Assembly (NCBI GenBank): GCA_009784825.1 | Contig: WQXO01000003.1 | Coordinates: 112,997-176,996 of the forward strand | DNA from: Oscillospiraceae bacterium | GTDB lineage: Bacteria > Bacillota > Clostridia > Oscillospirales > Ruminococcaceae | Reading direction: 5' to 3' | DNA: 64,000 nucleotides | Shown: piece by piece, positions 19,094 through 29,562 of the stretch | How positions within the stretch are numbered: position 1 is the first letter of the stretch | Layout: the number at the start of each line of letters is the position of its first letter | Translations under genes and position numbers: made by a program | Notes under the pieces: model-generated | What the model was told of the DNA's origin: nothing | What the model saw: only the letters and a program-made list of their open reading frames with translations | Database searches by the model: none

Positions 19094-21190
19094 CTACTGC
19101 TGCAGCGTTATATTCCCTATACTCTGTATCTGTGCCGTATTATCTATCTCATTATAAGAAAGCACCGTCACATTAGGAATAAACTGGTCAACTAACTTTT
19201 TGAAATACACACGCACAATGGGGGAGGTCAGCACAATTATATCCGGAATAACATCACGCACTTTATCGAAAGCGTCGGTGGCATTCGCCATAATCTGCTG
19301 AACCATATCCGGGTCAAGGGAGAGATAGCTCCCTCTCTCAGACTTTTTCACATTAGCGATAATGGTATCCTCAATCCTCGGGTCAAGGGTAATCACCCTC
19401 AGCGAATTTGCGTCCGAGAAACGGCGGGTAATGGTACGCCGCAACGCCTGCCTCACGTATTCCACAGCAATATCAATGTCTTTAAGCGAGCCGGTATTCT
19501 CCGCTAATGCCTCTAAAATCGTCTCCATATCCCGAATAGGCACACTTTCTTTTAACAACATGCAAAGAACTTTTTGCAAATACCCCACCGAAACAATACC
19601 CGGGATTAAATCCTCAACAACCGCAGGATTGTTCTGCTTCATATTGTCAACCATTGTCTTAACGTCCTGCCGTGACAGGATTTCGTGGCAATATGAGCGG
19701 ATAATCTCCGACAAGTGCGTAATCATAACCGACACAGGGTCAATCAAGGTATAACCTGCCACGTCCGCCATAACCTTTTTGTCTTCGCTAATCCAGCGTG
19801 CAGGAATTCCGAACGCCGGTTCAATGGTGTCAATCCCGTCTACGGGAGTAGTAACGTCCCCGTTGTCGATTGCGAGATAGTGGTCAGTGAGGATTTCTCC
19901 CCTTGCCACCTCTTCACCTTTTATTTTAATAAGATACTGGTTTGGGTTAATTTCGGGATTGTTCCGCATCCGCACGGAGGGGAACACCATTCCCATTTCG
20001 GTAGCGAACTGCTTCCTGAACAATACCACACGTTCTATTGTATTTCCGCCGCTCTTCTCGTCGACTAAGTGCAAAAGGCTGTACCCGAATTCCATTTCAA
20101 TCTGCTCGACAGATAATAGCTTAAACACGTTATCAATATTTCTGTAATAGTCCTCGTCGCCGCCTGCTCCACCCGGTAAAGACGCCATCTCTGCCATTTC
20201 CGTCTGCTGGGCTATGAGTAGCTCTTCCTCCACCCGTACCTTTATCAATCTTCTGATTTGGAAACCGAACAGAATAAGCGAAACACCGATAATAAACAGG
20301 ATAGGCTTCGGGAACCCCGGAATAAACATAAGCACCAAAAGTGTACCGCCCGTGATGAACATAATGGTAGGGTTCTGGGTGAACTGCTTTTTAATATCAG
20401 CGTTGAACGAGTCATCGCTTGCCGCTCTTGTAACCATCATACCCGTTGCAACCGAGATTAACAATGCGGGGATTTGCGAACTCAGACCATCACCGACTGT
20501 CAAAAGGAAATACTTGTCTAACACCTGCTCGAAAGACATCTCAAGCATTACCATGCCTAAGATTCCGCCGGCAATCAGGTTGACTAATGCGGTAATAATC
20601 GACATAATGGCGTCGCCCTTTACGAACTTGGCAGCACCGTCCATCGACCCGAAGAAATCGGCTTCCCGCTGGATTTTTATACGGCGGATTTTCGCCTCCT
20701 CGTCGGTAATCGCACCGGTGTTTAAGTCAGCGTCAATCGCCATCTGCTTACCCGGCATAGCGTCTAAGGTAAACCGTGCGGCAACCTCGGAAACACGCTC
20801 CGCACCTTTAGTAATAACCAAAAAGTTAGTGATAACGATAATTATAAATATGATGAACCCGACTACAGCGTTACCACCCATTACGAAGTTACCATAGGTT
20901 TCGATAACTCTCCCGGCGAAAGCGTCCTGCAATATTCCCCGAGTTGTGGAAATGCTCAAGGCCAATCGAAAAACCGTAGTAATCAAGAGAATAGACGGGA
21001 AAATCGAAAATTCCAATGACTCTTTAATATACATGGTCATCAGCAGAATAACAATAGCCACCGACACATTTATGAGCAGCAGAAAATCGATTAACGCACC
21101 GCCCCATATTCTGTTAAGAGGGATAACGATACCAAGCACGATTACGATTACGAACACAGCAAATATGTTGTCAATCATTTTTTTAATCAT
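19094..21190 (-). CDS. flhA: Flagellar biosynthesis protein FlhA
   Basis: 698 aa, FHIPEP family (AGRVIETYGNFVMGGNAVVGFIIF... LDAMPGKQMAIDADLNTGAI). Confidence 0.97.
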   Translation of the reverse strand: MIKKMIDNIFAVFVIVIVLGIVIPLNRIWGGALIDFLLLINVSVAIVILLMTMYIKESLEFSIFPSILLITTVFRLALSISTTRGILQDAFAGRVIETYGNFVMGGNAVVGFIIFIIIVITNFLVITKGAERVSEVAARFTLDAMPGKQMAIDADLNTGAITDEEAKIRRIKIQREADFFGSMDGAAKFVKGDAIMSIITALVNLIAGGILGMVMLEMSFEQVLDKYFLLTVGDGLSSQIPALLISVATGMMVTRAASDDSFNADIKKQFTQNPTIMFITGGTLLVLMFIPGFPKPILFIIGVSLILFGFQIRRLIKVRVEEELLIAQQTEMAEMASLPGGAGGDEDYYRNIDNVFKLLSVEQIEMEFGYSLLHLVDEKSGGNTIERVVLFRKQFATEMGMVFPSVRMRNNPEINPNQYLIKIKGEEVARGEILTDHYLAIDNGDVTTPVDGIDTIEPAFGIPARWISEDKKVMADVAGYTLIDPVSVMITHLSEIIRSYCHEILSRQDVKTMVDNMKQNNPAVVEDLIPGIVSVGYLQKVLCMLLKESVPIRDMETILEALAENTGSLKDIDIAVEYVRQALRRTITRRFSDANSLRVITLDPRIEDTIIANVKKSERGSYLSLDPDMVQQIMANATDAFDKVRDVIPDIIVLTSPIVRVYFKKLVDQFIPNVTVLSYNEIDNTAQIQSIGNITLQQ

Positions 21191-21215
21191 GCCTAATTTC
21201 TCCCTCCTTATTGTA

Positions 21216-21375
21216 ATTAATAATTAACAATTAATATTTAATAATTATGGTATTTGCGTCCGCAAAGTTTTTTATTTTAAATCCGTTATTCATTATTACT
21301 TATTAATTGTTTATAATCCGTCGCCGCAGGCGACACAACCATTATTCATTATTCATTATTACTTATTAATTGTTT
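21216..21375. repeat. Dispersed hairpin repeat, compound copy (core ATAATCCGTCGCCGCAGGCGACACAACC)
   Basis: ATTAATTATTAATTG-type arms with two GC cores (TTTGCGTCCGCAAAG and ATCCGTCGCCGCAGGCGACACAA). Confidence 0.75.
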
Positions 21376-22433
21376 ATCGTCATTCCTTTCGCCGTATACA
21401 TATCCGATAATATGATAGCGATTGCGTTATACAGTGACGGCGGAATTTCCATTCCCACCTCAACGGTATCGTATAATTCTCTTGCCAATGGGCGGTTCTC
21501 GGTTACATACACCTCATGCTCCTCGGCAATGTCGATAATTCTCAAAGCCAATGCGTCCTTACCTTTTGCGACAACCGTAGGTGCGGAGGAGATTTTCTCA
21601 GTATCATATGCCAATGCAACAGCAAAGTGTGTCGGGTTACGCACAACCACGTCAGAGGTGGGGACTTGCTCCATCATTCTTTGCTGAGCGACCTCACGCT
21701 GTTTTTGCTTAATCTTACTTTTGATAAGCGGGTCACCCTCGAGGTTTTTATACTCGTCCTTAACCTCTTGCTTAGACATCTTGAGCTTTCTCTCATAGTT
21801 CCACCACTGGAATATATAATCACCCACCGCCACAAAAGCGAACACAATAACAATGGACATAACCATGCCGAATCCGTTTTCGGCGATGAACACCAACCCT
21901 TGAATAACCTCCATATCGTTTAACCGTTGAATATCCGGTATAAGGTTCATCATCCTTGTATACACGACTACCCCGATTAAAACTAACTCTAACATTCCTT
22001 TTAAGACATTAACCCACGACTGGATAGAAACCAATTTTTTTGCCCCGTTGATGGGGTTCATTTTAGAGAACTTCGGCTTCAGCGGCTGAAAAGTAATCAA
22101 TCCTTTTGTTTGAACAATCACAGTCAGCATAGGAACTGCTCCTGCGATTACCACTAAAGGCAGAATTACCATAGCAATACTTGAAACAATATGTACTGCT
22201 GTCTCAGTTAAAAACTCGCTGTTTACGGTAATATCGTCACCCATTCTTTCAAGCCATTTTGAGATTGATTCCATCCATGTCCTAAGCATATAAGGTGCCA
22301 ACAAAGAAAGAGCGAAGAACAAGAAGAACAAGGTAGACAAAACTGTGATTTCCTTACTTTGAATGACGTTGCCTTCTTTCATGCGTGAATCCTTACGCTT
22401 TTTCGACGTCGCTTTTTCGGTTTTTTCTCCCAA
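21366..22433 (-). CDS. flhB: Flagellar export switch protein FlhB
   Basis: VVVRNPTHFAVAL autocleavage NPTH motif. Confidence 0.97.
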   Translation of the reverse strand: MGEKTEKATSKKRKDSRMKEGNVIQSKEITVLSTLFFLFFALSLLAPYMLRTWMESISKWLERMGDDITVNSEFLTETAVHIVSSIAMVILPLVVIAGAVPMLTVIVQTKGLITFQPLKPKFSKMNPINGAKKLVSIQSWVNVLKGMLELVLIGVVVYTRMMNLIPDIQRLNDMEVIQGLVFIAENGFGMVMSIVIVFAFVAVGDYIFQWWNYERKLKMSKQEVKDEYKNLEGDPLIKSKIKQKQREVAQQRMMEQVPTSDVVVRNPTHFAVALAYDTEKISSAPTVVAKGKDALALRIIDIAEEHEVYVTENRPLARELYDTVEVGMEIPPSLYNAIAIILSDMYTAKGMTINN

Positions 22434-22450
22434 GAGTAATCACTCCCCCA

Positions 22451-23239
22451 TTAACCAATCAATCTGAGTGCCCCGAACAAATTCTCCCACATTATCGAGA
22501 GCAGTGAGTCCAAATAATCCGACATAGGCCCCGCAATCGCCATAAGTATAAACAACCCCATCAAAATTTTCAACTGGATATTCATTGCGAAAATATGGAT
22601 AGTGGGAACAGCCTTCATAATAACGCCCACGCACAATTCTAAAATCAACAACGCCGCAAGAACAGGCATAGCCATTTTTACTGCAAGGGTCATAATCTCG
22701 CTGAAATACATTACGATATTGTATGAAAGCCCCAGCCACGCAATAGTAAACTCAAAATCAATGGGAACCATATCATACGAAAGTGCGAACAATCTTATAT
22801 AACTCAAATGTCCGCCGGTGATGAAGAAATACAATGCGAACATATAAAAGTTCATATTTGCCATAACCGGCATATTAATTCCGGTTAAGGGGTCCATTTG
22901 TTTAGCCATCATGAACCCGATTTTATGGTCAATCATCTCACCCGCAAAAATAATAACTGTCACGATGAGGTTTACCATAAACCCGAACACCAAACCGAGG
23001 GCGGCTTCTTTAACAATCACGAACGCAAAACCGAAAACATCGTCAGGTATATACCCAATCACCCCACCCATGCTCATCAGCATAGTAATGGTCAGCACAA
23101 ACGCCATAGAAACACGGATTCTCACCGGAATATTCGCACGCCCCAATATGGGGTTAAAGGTGAAGATTCCCGAAACACGGGCAAAAACTATTAAGCAGGC
23201 AATAAAATTATATACTACTAAATCCCATATTTCCTGCAT
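22451..23239 (-). CDS. fliR: Flagellar biosynthesis protein FliR
   Basis: ARVSGIFTFNPILGRANIPVRIRV... GEMIDHKIGFMMAKQMDP. Confidence 0.93.
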   Translation of the reverse strand: MQEIWDLVVYNFIACLIVFARVSGIFTFNPILGRANIPVRIRVSMAFVLTITMLMSMGGVIGYIPDDVFGFAFVIVKEAALGLVFGFMVNLIVTVIIFAGEMIDHKIGFMMAKQMDPLTGINMPVMANMNFYMFALYFFITGGHLSYIRLFALSYDMVPIDFEFTIAWLGLSYNIVMYFSEIMTLAVKMAMPVLAALLILELCVGVIMKAVPTIHIFAMNIQLKILMGLFILMAIAGPMSDYLDSLLSIMWENLFGALRLIG

Positions 23240-23242
23240 TGG

Positions 23243-23512
23243 TTAAAACCCGATTGTCGCCATTCTCTCGAACATGGCACTCATAAAGTCAATAACATTA
23301 TTAATCATCCAAGGACCTAATGCGAGCATAGCAAGAGCGACAGCGACAGCTTTAGGGGCGAACGTCAGTGTCTGCTCGTGGACTTGTGTAGCCGCTTGAA
23401 AAATCGCAATAATCAACCCCACCAGCATAGCCGTCAACAGCAAAGGCAGGCACAGCTTAAACGCCAGCACAATCGCCTCGACGAATACTTCCATTACCAT
23501 TTCCTGAGTCAT
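23243..23512 (-). CDS. fliQ: Flagellar biosynthesis protein FliQ
   Basis: 89 aa; LVGLIIAIFQAATQVHEQTLTFAPK. Confidence 0.96.
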   Translation of the reverse strand: MTQEMVMEVFVEAIVLAFKLCLPLLLTAMLVGLIIAIFQAATQVHEQTLTFAPKAVAVALAMLALGPWMINNVIDFMSAMFERMATIGF

Positions 23513-23527
23513 AACACTTCTCCCTAA

Positions 23528-24442
23528 CTAATTAAACGAGCGAACAATTCCGCCTATAAGCATCTGCCAGCCGTCAACCAATACAAAAAGCATAATTTTG
23601 AAAGGCAGTGAAATCATTGCCGGCGGGAGCATCATCATACCCATCGACATCAGCGTAGAAGCCACAACAATATCAATTACCAAGAAAGGTATAAACAGCA
23701 TAAACCCCATTTGAAACGCACGGCTCAGCTCACTTATCATAAATGCGGGGATAACCACATACAGGCTTAACTGTTCCTTCTGGTCATATGTCAAATCAGA
23801 AAAATCGTTTAACGGCACACCCTCTTCATCGGTAATCATAACATCGGACAATTCGATGAAGAAAACCATATTTTTGTCAGCGGTGTTTCTAATCATAAAC
23901 GTCTTGAGTGGACCCCCCGCAGTTTCGACTGCCTCCCAAGCGGTCAACTCTCCCTCGGTATAAGGGACATATGCGACCCGATTAATTTCGAGAAACACGG
24001 GTGCCATTATGTAAATCGTCAGGAACAGTGCCAGTCCGACCAAAACTTGGTTAGGCGGTGTAGACTGTGTGTTCATGGCGTTTCTCATAAACCCGAAAAC
24101 GATAATAATCCTCGCAAACGAGGTCATCATCAAAAGAATAGAGGGAGCAACTGATAATATTGTAATCAGCAGAGCAATCTCAAGAGGCTGAGAACCGTCC
24201 ACCCCGATTAAGTCATAAAGTGCAGAGTTGGTGTCAGTTGGTGTAATAGGATTAGTTGCCTCACCCACATCACCCGCAATAACCTCGGTTTCATTTTCAC
24301 CCGGAGCCGCCGCCGCAGAAATCACAAAAGCGGCAGTAACCAAAAAACAAGTAACGGCGAATGAAGCGAAAAACCGTATAAATAGTTTTTTATTTTTTTT
24401 ATACAAGGCTTTGAGTGTAACGGTTTTACGAGTCTTCTTCAT
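23528..24442 (-). CDS. fliP: Flagellar biosynthesis protein FliP
   Basis: SFARIIIVFGFMRNAMNTQSTPPNQVLVGLALFLTIYIMAPV. Confidence 0.97.
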   Translation of the reverse strand: MKKTRKTVTLKALYKKNKKLFIRFFASFAVTCFLVTAAFVISAAAAPGENETEVIAGDVGEATNPITPTDTNSALYDLIGVDGSQPLEIALLITILSVAPSILLMMTSFARIIIVFGFMRNAMNTQSTPPNQVLVGLALFLTIYIMAPVFLEINRVAYVPYTEGELTAWEAVETAGGPLKTFMIRNTADKNMVFFIELSDVMITDEEGVPLNDFSDLTYDQKEQLSLYVVIPAFMISELSRAFQMGFMLFIPFLVIDIVVASTLMSMGMMMLPPAMISLPFKIMLFVLVDGWQMLIGGIVRSFN

Positions 24443-24818
24443 TTTTTTCAGTGTCCTCTGGTATTTCTAATTCAACAGATTTTTTCTTACCGATAATATT
24501 GCCGAGTATATCGGAAAAAGTCGGCGTATTTCCGGAAACGCCCGGGGCTAAAGCGGCGACATATTCTTCCTCGGTCATGTCCAAATCAGAAATCTTTTCC
24601 ACTCTTTGCGAGGAGACGCCGACAACCATTAATTTACCGCCGACACTCACCACTAAAATCATGGAATCTCTGCCGAGGTTTGCCCTGTCTAAAATTCTTA
24701 ACCGACTGCCCCCGATAACGGAAACACGCTTGTTAAGCATTCTCAGCCCGACAAACAAGAGCATAATCAGCCCTAAAACGCCCGCTAACGACACGGCAAC
24801 TCTGATAATTTCCCACAT
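24426..24818 (-). CDS. fliO: FliO-like flagellar membrane protein
   Basis: N-term TM, LDRANLGRDSMILVVSVGGKLMVVGVSSQRVEKISDL; position before fliP. Confidence 0.75.
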   Translation of the reverse strand: MWEIIRVAVSLAGVLGLIMLLFVGLRMLNKRVSVIGGSRLRILDRANLGRDSMILVVSVGGKLMVVGVSSQRVEKISDLDMTEEEYVAALAPGVSGNTPTFSDILGNIIGKKKSVELEIPEDTEKNEEDS

Positions 24819-24910
24819 AATTCAAATACCAAAACAAGAGGATAAACCGCAGGTTTTTTCAGCGTGTCCCTCCTCTTATTCTCTTTTATTTACATAATAG
24901 TATACCCAAA

Positions 24911-25273
24911 CTACCCTAAAATTTTCGTGACAGTTTGAAGTATTCTGTCGGGCTTGAACGGTTTCACGATAAAGTCGAGAGCTCCGAGTTTAATCGCTTC
25001 AACAACCATTGCTTCCTGCCCCATAGCAGAACACATAATAACCTTTGCGGCGGGGTTCTTCGCTTTAATTTCAGCAAGAGCCTCAATCCCTGTTTTGTTG
25101 GGCATGGTAATGTCCATAACCACCAAATCGGGGTTTTCCGCTTCATACATCTGGCAAGCGATTTCGCCGTCAGCGGCTTCAAGAATATTTGTGAAGCCGT
25201 TCTTGGTTAATGTGTCCCTTATGAGCATCCTCATAAACGCTGCGTCGTCCACCAACAAGATTTTTTTGTCCAT
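24911..25273 (-). CDS. cheY: Chemotaxis response regulator CheY
   Basis: 120 aa REC domain, ILLVDDAAFMRMLIRDTL, DLVVMDITMPNKTG, FIVKPFKPD. Confidence 0.93.
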   Translation of the reverse strand: MDKKILLVDDAAFMRMLIRDTLTKNGFTNILEAADGEIACQMYEAENPDLVVMDITMPNKTGIEALAEIKAKNPAAKVIMCSAMGQEAMVVEAIKLGALDFIVKPFKPDRILQTVTKILG

Positions 25274-25281
25274 AGTGTGTT

Positions 25282-26457
25282 TTACTCCTTACCTAAAGAA
25301 TCCATAAATTTAGATTTTATTATTTCTGTTATTCTCACAGCGAAGTTATCGTCAATAACCACAACGTCGCCGCGTGCAATTAAGTTACCGTTGACCACAA
25401 CGTCCACAGGAGCTCCTGCCTGTCTTTCGAGTTCAATAATCGTGCCTTGAGTAAACTCTAATATTTCTTTAACTCTGCGTCTTGCCGTACCGATTTCCAC
25501 CGATATTTGCAGAGGAACTCCCAATAATAACTGCAGGTTATCCTTTTGCTCACCCGACAAATTCACATCGAAGTTTTCAAACTGGTGAAGCTGTGCGGTC
25601 TGGATATTAATTCCCGGTTGCGGATAACCGTATGGAGAGGGGGGATAACCGTATGGCATTTGAGGGGGCATACCCATCGGCGGATAACCGTATGGTTGTT
25701 GCTGAGCCATCATATTCGGGTCAAACCCCATAGGCATCTGCGGCATCATAGGCTGTTGAGGCATCATGCCCACCGGCTGTTGCATTTGCGGGGGAGGTGC
25801 TGCCTGCTGAGCGGGTGCGGGAGGCGGTGCGGGAGCGGGTTCAGGCTCAGGCTCAGGCTCGTTCATATTAAGCAGCTTATCCGCTAATTCCGAAGCTAAT
25901 TCCAAGGTCATGACCGAAACAAACTCGGATTGAATAACATCTTCTATTGTCAAGTTAAAGTTAATAGCGACAACGGTATCGTCCATTTTATAATCTTGAA
26001 TTTCCGAAAGGTCGATTTGTGCCATTATATGCGGAGTAGGGGTTGAAATGTCAATACTCATATCAAGAAACTTTGACAAAGCGGTTGAACACGAACCCAT
26101 CATCTGGTTCATAACCTCGGAAACCGCACTGATATTCAGCTCATCGAACTCGAAATCCGGTTGAATTTCGAGAGGCTGACCCATCAACTGATTCAAAATC
26201 ATTTGAACGTCGTCCTGTTTAAGTAACATCAGATTAGAACCGGTGATACCTTTAACATAGACGATTTTGACACAAATAGCGGGTTCAAGCTCTTCCCTGC
26301 GTAAATCCGACGCTTTTTGAACACTCACCGTAGGGGTGGTAATCCACACCTTAGCGTTCAAAAGCTCGGAGGCAGCAGTCGCCGCACTACCCATGCCTAT
26401 GTTCATTATCTCGCCAATCGCATCTTTTTGAATATCCGAAATCTCAATTACAGCCAT
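25282..26457 (-). CDS. fliY: Flagellar motor switch phosphatase FliY (CheC-like plus FliN domain)
   Basis: GEIMNIGMGSAATAASELL CheC-like half, LLGVPLQISVEIGTARRRVKEILEFTQGTIIELERQAGAPVDVVVNG FliN domain. Confidence 0.92.
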   Translation of the reverse strand: MAVIEISDIQKDAIGEIMNIGMGSAATAASELLNAKVWITTPTVSVQKASDLRREELEPAICVKIVYVKGITGSNLMLLKQDDVQMILNQLMGQPLEIQPDFEFDELNISAVSEVMNQMMGSCSTALSKFLDMSIDISTPTPHIMAQIDLSEIQDYKMDDTVVAINFNLTIEDVIQSEFVSVMTLELASELADKLLNMNEPEPEPEPAPAPPPAPAQQAAPPPQMQQPVGMMPQQPMMPQMPMGFDPNMMAQQQPYGYPPMGMPPQMPYGYPPSPYGYPQPGINIQTAQLHQFENFDVNLSGEQKDNLQLLLGVPLQISVEIGTARRRVKEILEFTQGTIIELERQAGAPVDVVVNGNLIARGDVVVIDDNFAVRITEIIKSKFMDSLGKE

Positions 26458-26511
26458 CTGATATGTCCATTCCCTTTCATTATGCAATTCTCGTGTCCGC
26501 AGGCTCTGCGG

Positions 26512-27501
26512 TTAAAATTCGGTTCTTAATACATTCTCGATTTTAACTGCCTTCTTGCTGTTGAAAACGCCCAATTTCCCGTCGAACCATGTATTACCGC
26601 CGATATTGAGTGTTATATTATCACCGATACTTTTTCCCAGCGGAATAATATCACCCTGTTGCAAATTCATCACATCAAACATGTCCAAGTTAGTCTCACC
26701 CAAAATAGCCGTAACGCTTAACTGCGACTGCGAGAGGGTGGTCATAATATTTTCCTTCCGCTCATGTTCTTTAACTGCGTCGCCTTTTTTACCGCTTCTC
26801 ACATTAATGGTGGTATACTTCGCCATAACTGCGTCAAGCTCCAAAGCGGGGATACAAACTGAAATAATGGACTTCATCTCATTAACCATGACCTCAAGCA
26901 TTGCGATAATCATGGTATCGTCATAACCGACGTTGGAAATAACACGGGAGTTGGTTTCGATTTTGTTCAATTTTGGTGTAAGCTCGACATAACTTTCCCA
27001 CGGTTCTTGGAACATTCTCGCCATGGACTTAACCACGCCGTCCATAATGCTTACTTCAATTTCGGTAAAATCCCGGTCACTATCTTGATACTCGCCCTTG
27101 CCGCCGAGCAGGCGGTCAATCATAACATAAGTCAGCGAGTTAGAAATCTGCACAATTGTGGTAATGTCTTCCACATCCTCGTCATCGAGAATGAGGTCAA
27201 TAATCCCCATCATAACATAATCCGGTAAGGCGTTGTTGAACTCGAAATACTTCTGCTCCTCGATGGTGGTCAGCGTGACCTTACAATAAAGCCGGAGCAA
27301 TCCCGTAAGATAGGAGGACATAAGCCTTGCATAATTGTCAAATATACTGTCAAGGATTTTAATACGTTCCTTGGTGATTTTCTTGGGGGCACGGAAGTCA
27401 TACTCTTTTATCTCGGGCTCTTTCTCAGAAACCTCAATGGTTTCCAAGCCGCCCCGAAGCATTTCGTCTATCTGTGCCTGTGTTAGAGCATCGCCGGCCA
27501 A
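26512..27501 (-). CDS. fliM: Flagellar motor switch protein FliM
   Basis: LTQAQIDEMLRG... YDFRAPKKITKERIKILDSIFDNYARLMSSYLTG. Confidence 0.96.
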   Translation of the reverse strand: MAGDALTQAQIDEMLRGGLETIEVSEKEPEIKEYDFRAPKKITKERIKILDSIFDNYARLMSSYLTGLLRLYCKVTLTTIEEQKYFEFNNALPDYVMMGIIDLILDDEDVEDITTIVQISNSLTYVMIDRLLGGKGEYQDSDRDFTEIEVSIMDGVVKSMARMFQEPWESYVELTPKLNKIETNSRVISNVGYDDTMIIAMLEVMVNEMKSIISVCIPALELDAVMAKYTTINVRSGKKGDAVKEHERKENIMTTLSQSQLSVTAILGETNLDMFDVMNLQQGDIIPLGKSIGDNITLNIGGNTWFDGKLGVFNSKKAVKIENVLRTEF

Positions 27502-27521
27502 TTCCTCACCACCTTTGACAA

Positions 27522-27625
27522 TTAATAATTAACAATTAATAATGAATAATGATTAGTATTATAATCCGTCTGCGAAGCAGACACAATAATTATTAATTAT
27601 AAATTATTCATCATTAATTAACATA
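27522..27625. repeat. Dispersed hairpin repeat (core ATAATCCGTCTGCGAAGCAGACACAAT)
   Basis: Same arm/core layout as the copies at ~1.3 and ~21.3 kb. Confidence 0.75.
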
Positions 27626-28653
27626 TCGGGCGTTATTGTGGTTACTCCTCCCGGTGCAATACCGAACTCATTTCCGCCCGGACTCGATTCCAAAATATCG
27701 TCCACGTTATATTTATCTCTGATATTCGATTCAATCTGGGCAATCCTGTCATAGATTCCCGGAGGAGCTTCTCTTCCGTCGTCCATGCTTCCCGGAAGCG
27801 GACCCAGGTCATAGTCATACTTTAATATATCAGTAATAATCTCGGTATCATTAAGGTCAAAGTCGTTTCTGATAATAACAAGCTCAACACGCCTGTTTTT
27901 TGCACGACCTTCCTCGGTATCGTTAGGGTAATAAGGGTCATACTGTGCCTTACCGATTGGCTCATACTTTTCAGAATCCACCATTCTGCCGATATGGGGA
28001 GGAAGCCCCCAATCCAAATAACTCGTTACAGAAACCGCACGCATACTCGACAAAGTCCAATCGTTTACCATTGACACAGAACCCGGAGCGTCCGCAGTAT
28101 GCCCCACAACCTCGACTAATTTTATATAATCGCCGATTGCCTTAATACCCGGTGCGATTACGTTTAACGCTCGTATGCCTCCCGGAAGCAGCTCATAACT
28201 GTCGGGAGCGAACATAATTTCCGAGTCGAAGCGTATGTACAATCTTCCCGCCGCCATCTGCGTGGAAACAGAAGCCTCCATACCGCTGTCAGCAATAGCG
28301 TCAGACACCCAGTTGAACAGGTCATCGAAGGTCATCGGCAAATGCCCCGGAATGCCCGGAGCCCCCTCGGGGTCAGACGGTAAATCGGGTGCTGCGAAAT
28401 CGTTTACATCGTTGTCGCTGTCCGCAACAGGGTCATCGACCTTAACAACATTGACATACGTGCCGGAAATCTGCGTCATCGACTGTAAAATCCACTGCAT
28501 TTTCGCTTCATCAGGGGTAGAAGCGGCATACATCAAAACGAAGAAGCACAGTAACAGTGAGATTAAGTCCGCATAAGTGGTCAACCAACCCTCGGTATTT
28601 TCGCCGGCGGCAGCCTGTTTTTTTCTTGCCATGCAAACCACTCCTCTCTGCAC
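27604..28653 (-). CDS. motB: Flagellar motor protein MotB (OmpA/MotB peptidoglycan-binding domain)
   Basis: GWLTTYADLISLLLCFFVLMYAAS; VVGHTAD... DTEEGRAKNRRVELVI. Confidence 0.95.
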   Translation of the reverse strand: MQRGVVCMARKKQAAAGENTEGWLTTYADLISLLLCFFVLMYAASTPDEAKMQWILQSMTQISGTYVNVVKVDDPVADSDNDVNDFAAPDLPSDPEGAPGIPGHLPMTFDDLFNWVSDAIADSGMEASVSTQMAAGRLYIRFDSEIMFAPDSYELLPGGIRALNVIAPGIKAIGDYIKLVEVVGHTADAPGSVSMVNDWTLSSMRAVSVTSYLDWGLPPHIGRMVDSEKYEPIGKAQYDPYYPNDTEEGRAKNRRVELVIIRNDFDLNDTEIITDILKYDYDLGPLPGSMDDGREAPPGIYDRIAQIESNIRDKYNVDDILESSPGGNEFGIAPGGVTTITPDMLINDE

Positions 28654-28737
28654 ATTTTATCATTATAACATGTTTTTTTATAAAATGCAATAAATTTATT
28701 TAATATTCATAAATTTACCGTAAATTTAATTGTAATG

Positions 28738-29523
28738 CTACTTAGCGGCTTTTTCGTTATTCTTAACGTCAGATTTAGCTAACATAAATTCTAATTTTTC
28801 TTTAATCAAGCGGGGGTTCGAGCCTGCCGCAATGGACATAACGCCCTCTACCACTAACTGCATACACAGAATTTCCTTATCGTGGGCATTTTTCAAAGCA
28901 CTTCTGAGCGGGCCGAACAGGATATTCGCAAAAAGCGAACCATAAAGGGTGGTAATCATCGCAATTGCCATAAGCGGACCTAACTGAGAGGTATCCTCAC
29001 CTAATGAATTAAGCATGATAACGAGGGAGATAACCGTACCCATCATACCGAATGCGGGAGCGAGGGACATCATCTTTTCACAGAACGTCCACGCAATGGA
29101 GTGTCGCTCGGTTGTAAAATCAATAGCATCCTCGAGCATAGAGCGGACTTTATCGGGGTCATTAGCGTCAACAATCAGCATAATCGCTTGTTTAAGGAAC
29201 GGGTCTTCACACTTGCTTGCACCGTCCTCCAAAGCTAACAAACCCTTACTGCGGGCGGTGGTAGCGAAATCCTCTACTTGTTTTATGTAATCAACAGGGT
29301 TATTCTTAGGCGGAAGAAACGCAATTTTCAGATACTTAGGGAAGTCCTTAAGTACCTTAACGGGATATGAAGCGACAACCGTTGCAATAGTACCAACCAT
29401 AACGATAAGGAAACTACCAAAGCTGAAGAACATCGGAATTGCAACCGCACCACCAACATCGATTATAGCATACAGCAAAGCGGCGAAAGCCAATACAACA
29501 CCAATAATTAACGTAATATTCAT
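28738..29523 (-). CDS. motA: Flagellar motor protein MotA
   Basis: APAFGMMGTVISLVIML... LGPLMAIAMITTLYGSLFANILFGPLRSAL. Confidence 0.95.
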   Translation of the reverse strand: MNITLIIGVVLAFAALLYAIIDVGGAVAIPMFFSFGSFLIVMVGTIATVVASYPVKVLKDFPKYLKIAFLPPKNNPVDYIKQVEDFATTARSKGLLALEDGASKCEDPFLKQAIMLIVDANDPDKVRSMLEDAIDFTTERHSIAWTFCEKMMSLAPAFGMMGTVISLVIMLNSLGEDTSQLGPLMAIAMITTLYGSLFANILFGPLRSALKNAHDKEILCMQLVVEGVMSIAAGSNPRLIKEKLEFMLAKSDVKNNEKAAK

Positions 29524-29562
29524 ATATTTTATTCCTCTCGGATTTTTATTATCGAATTAGTT

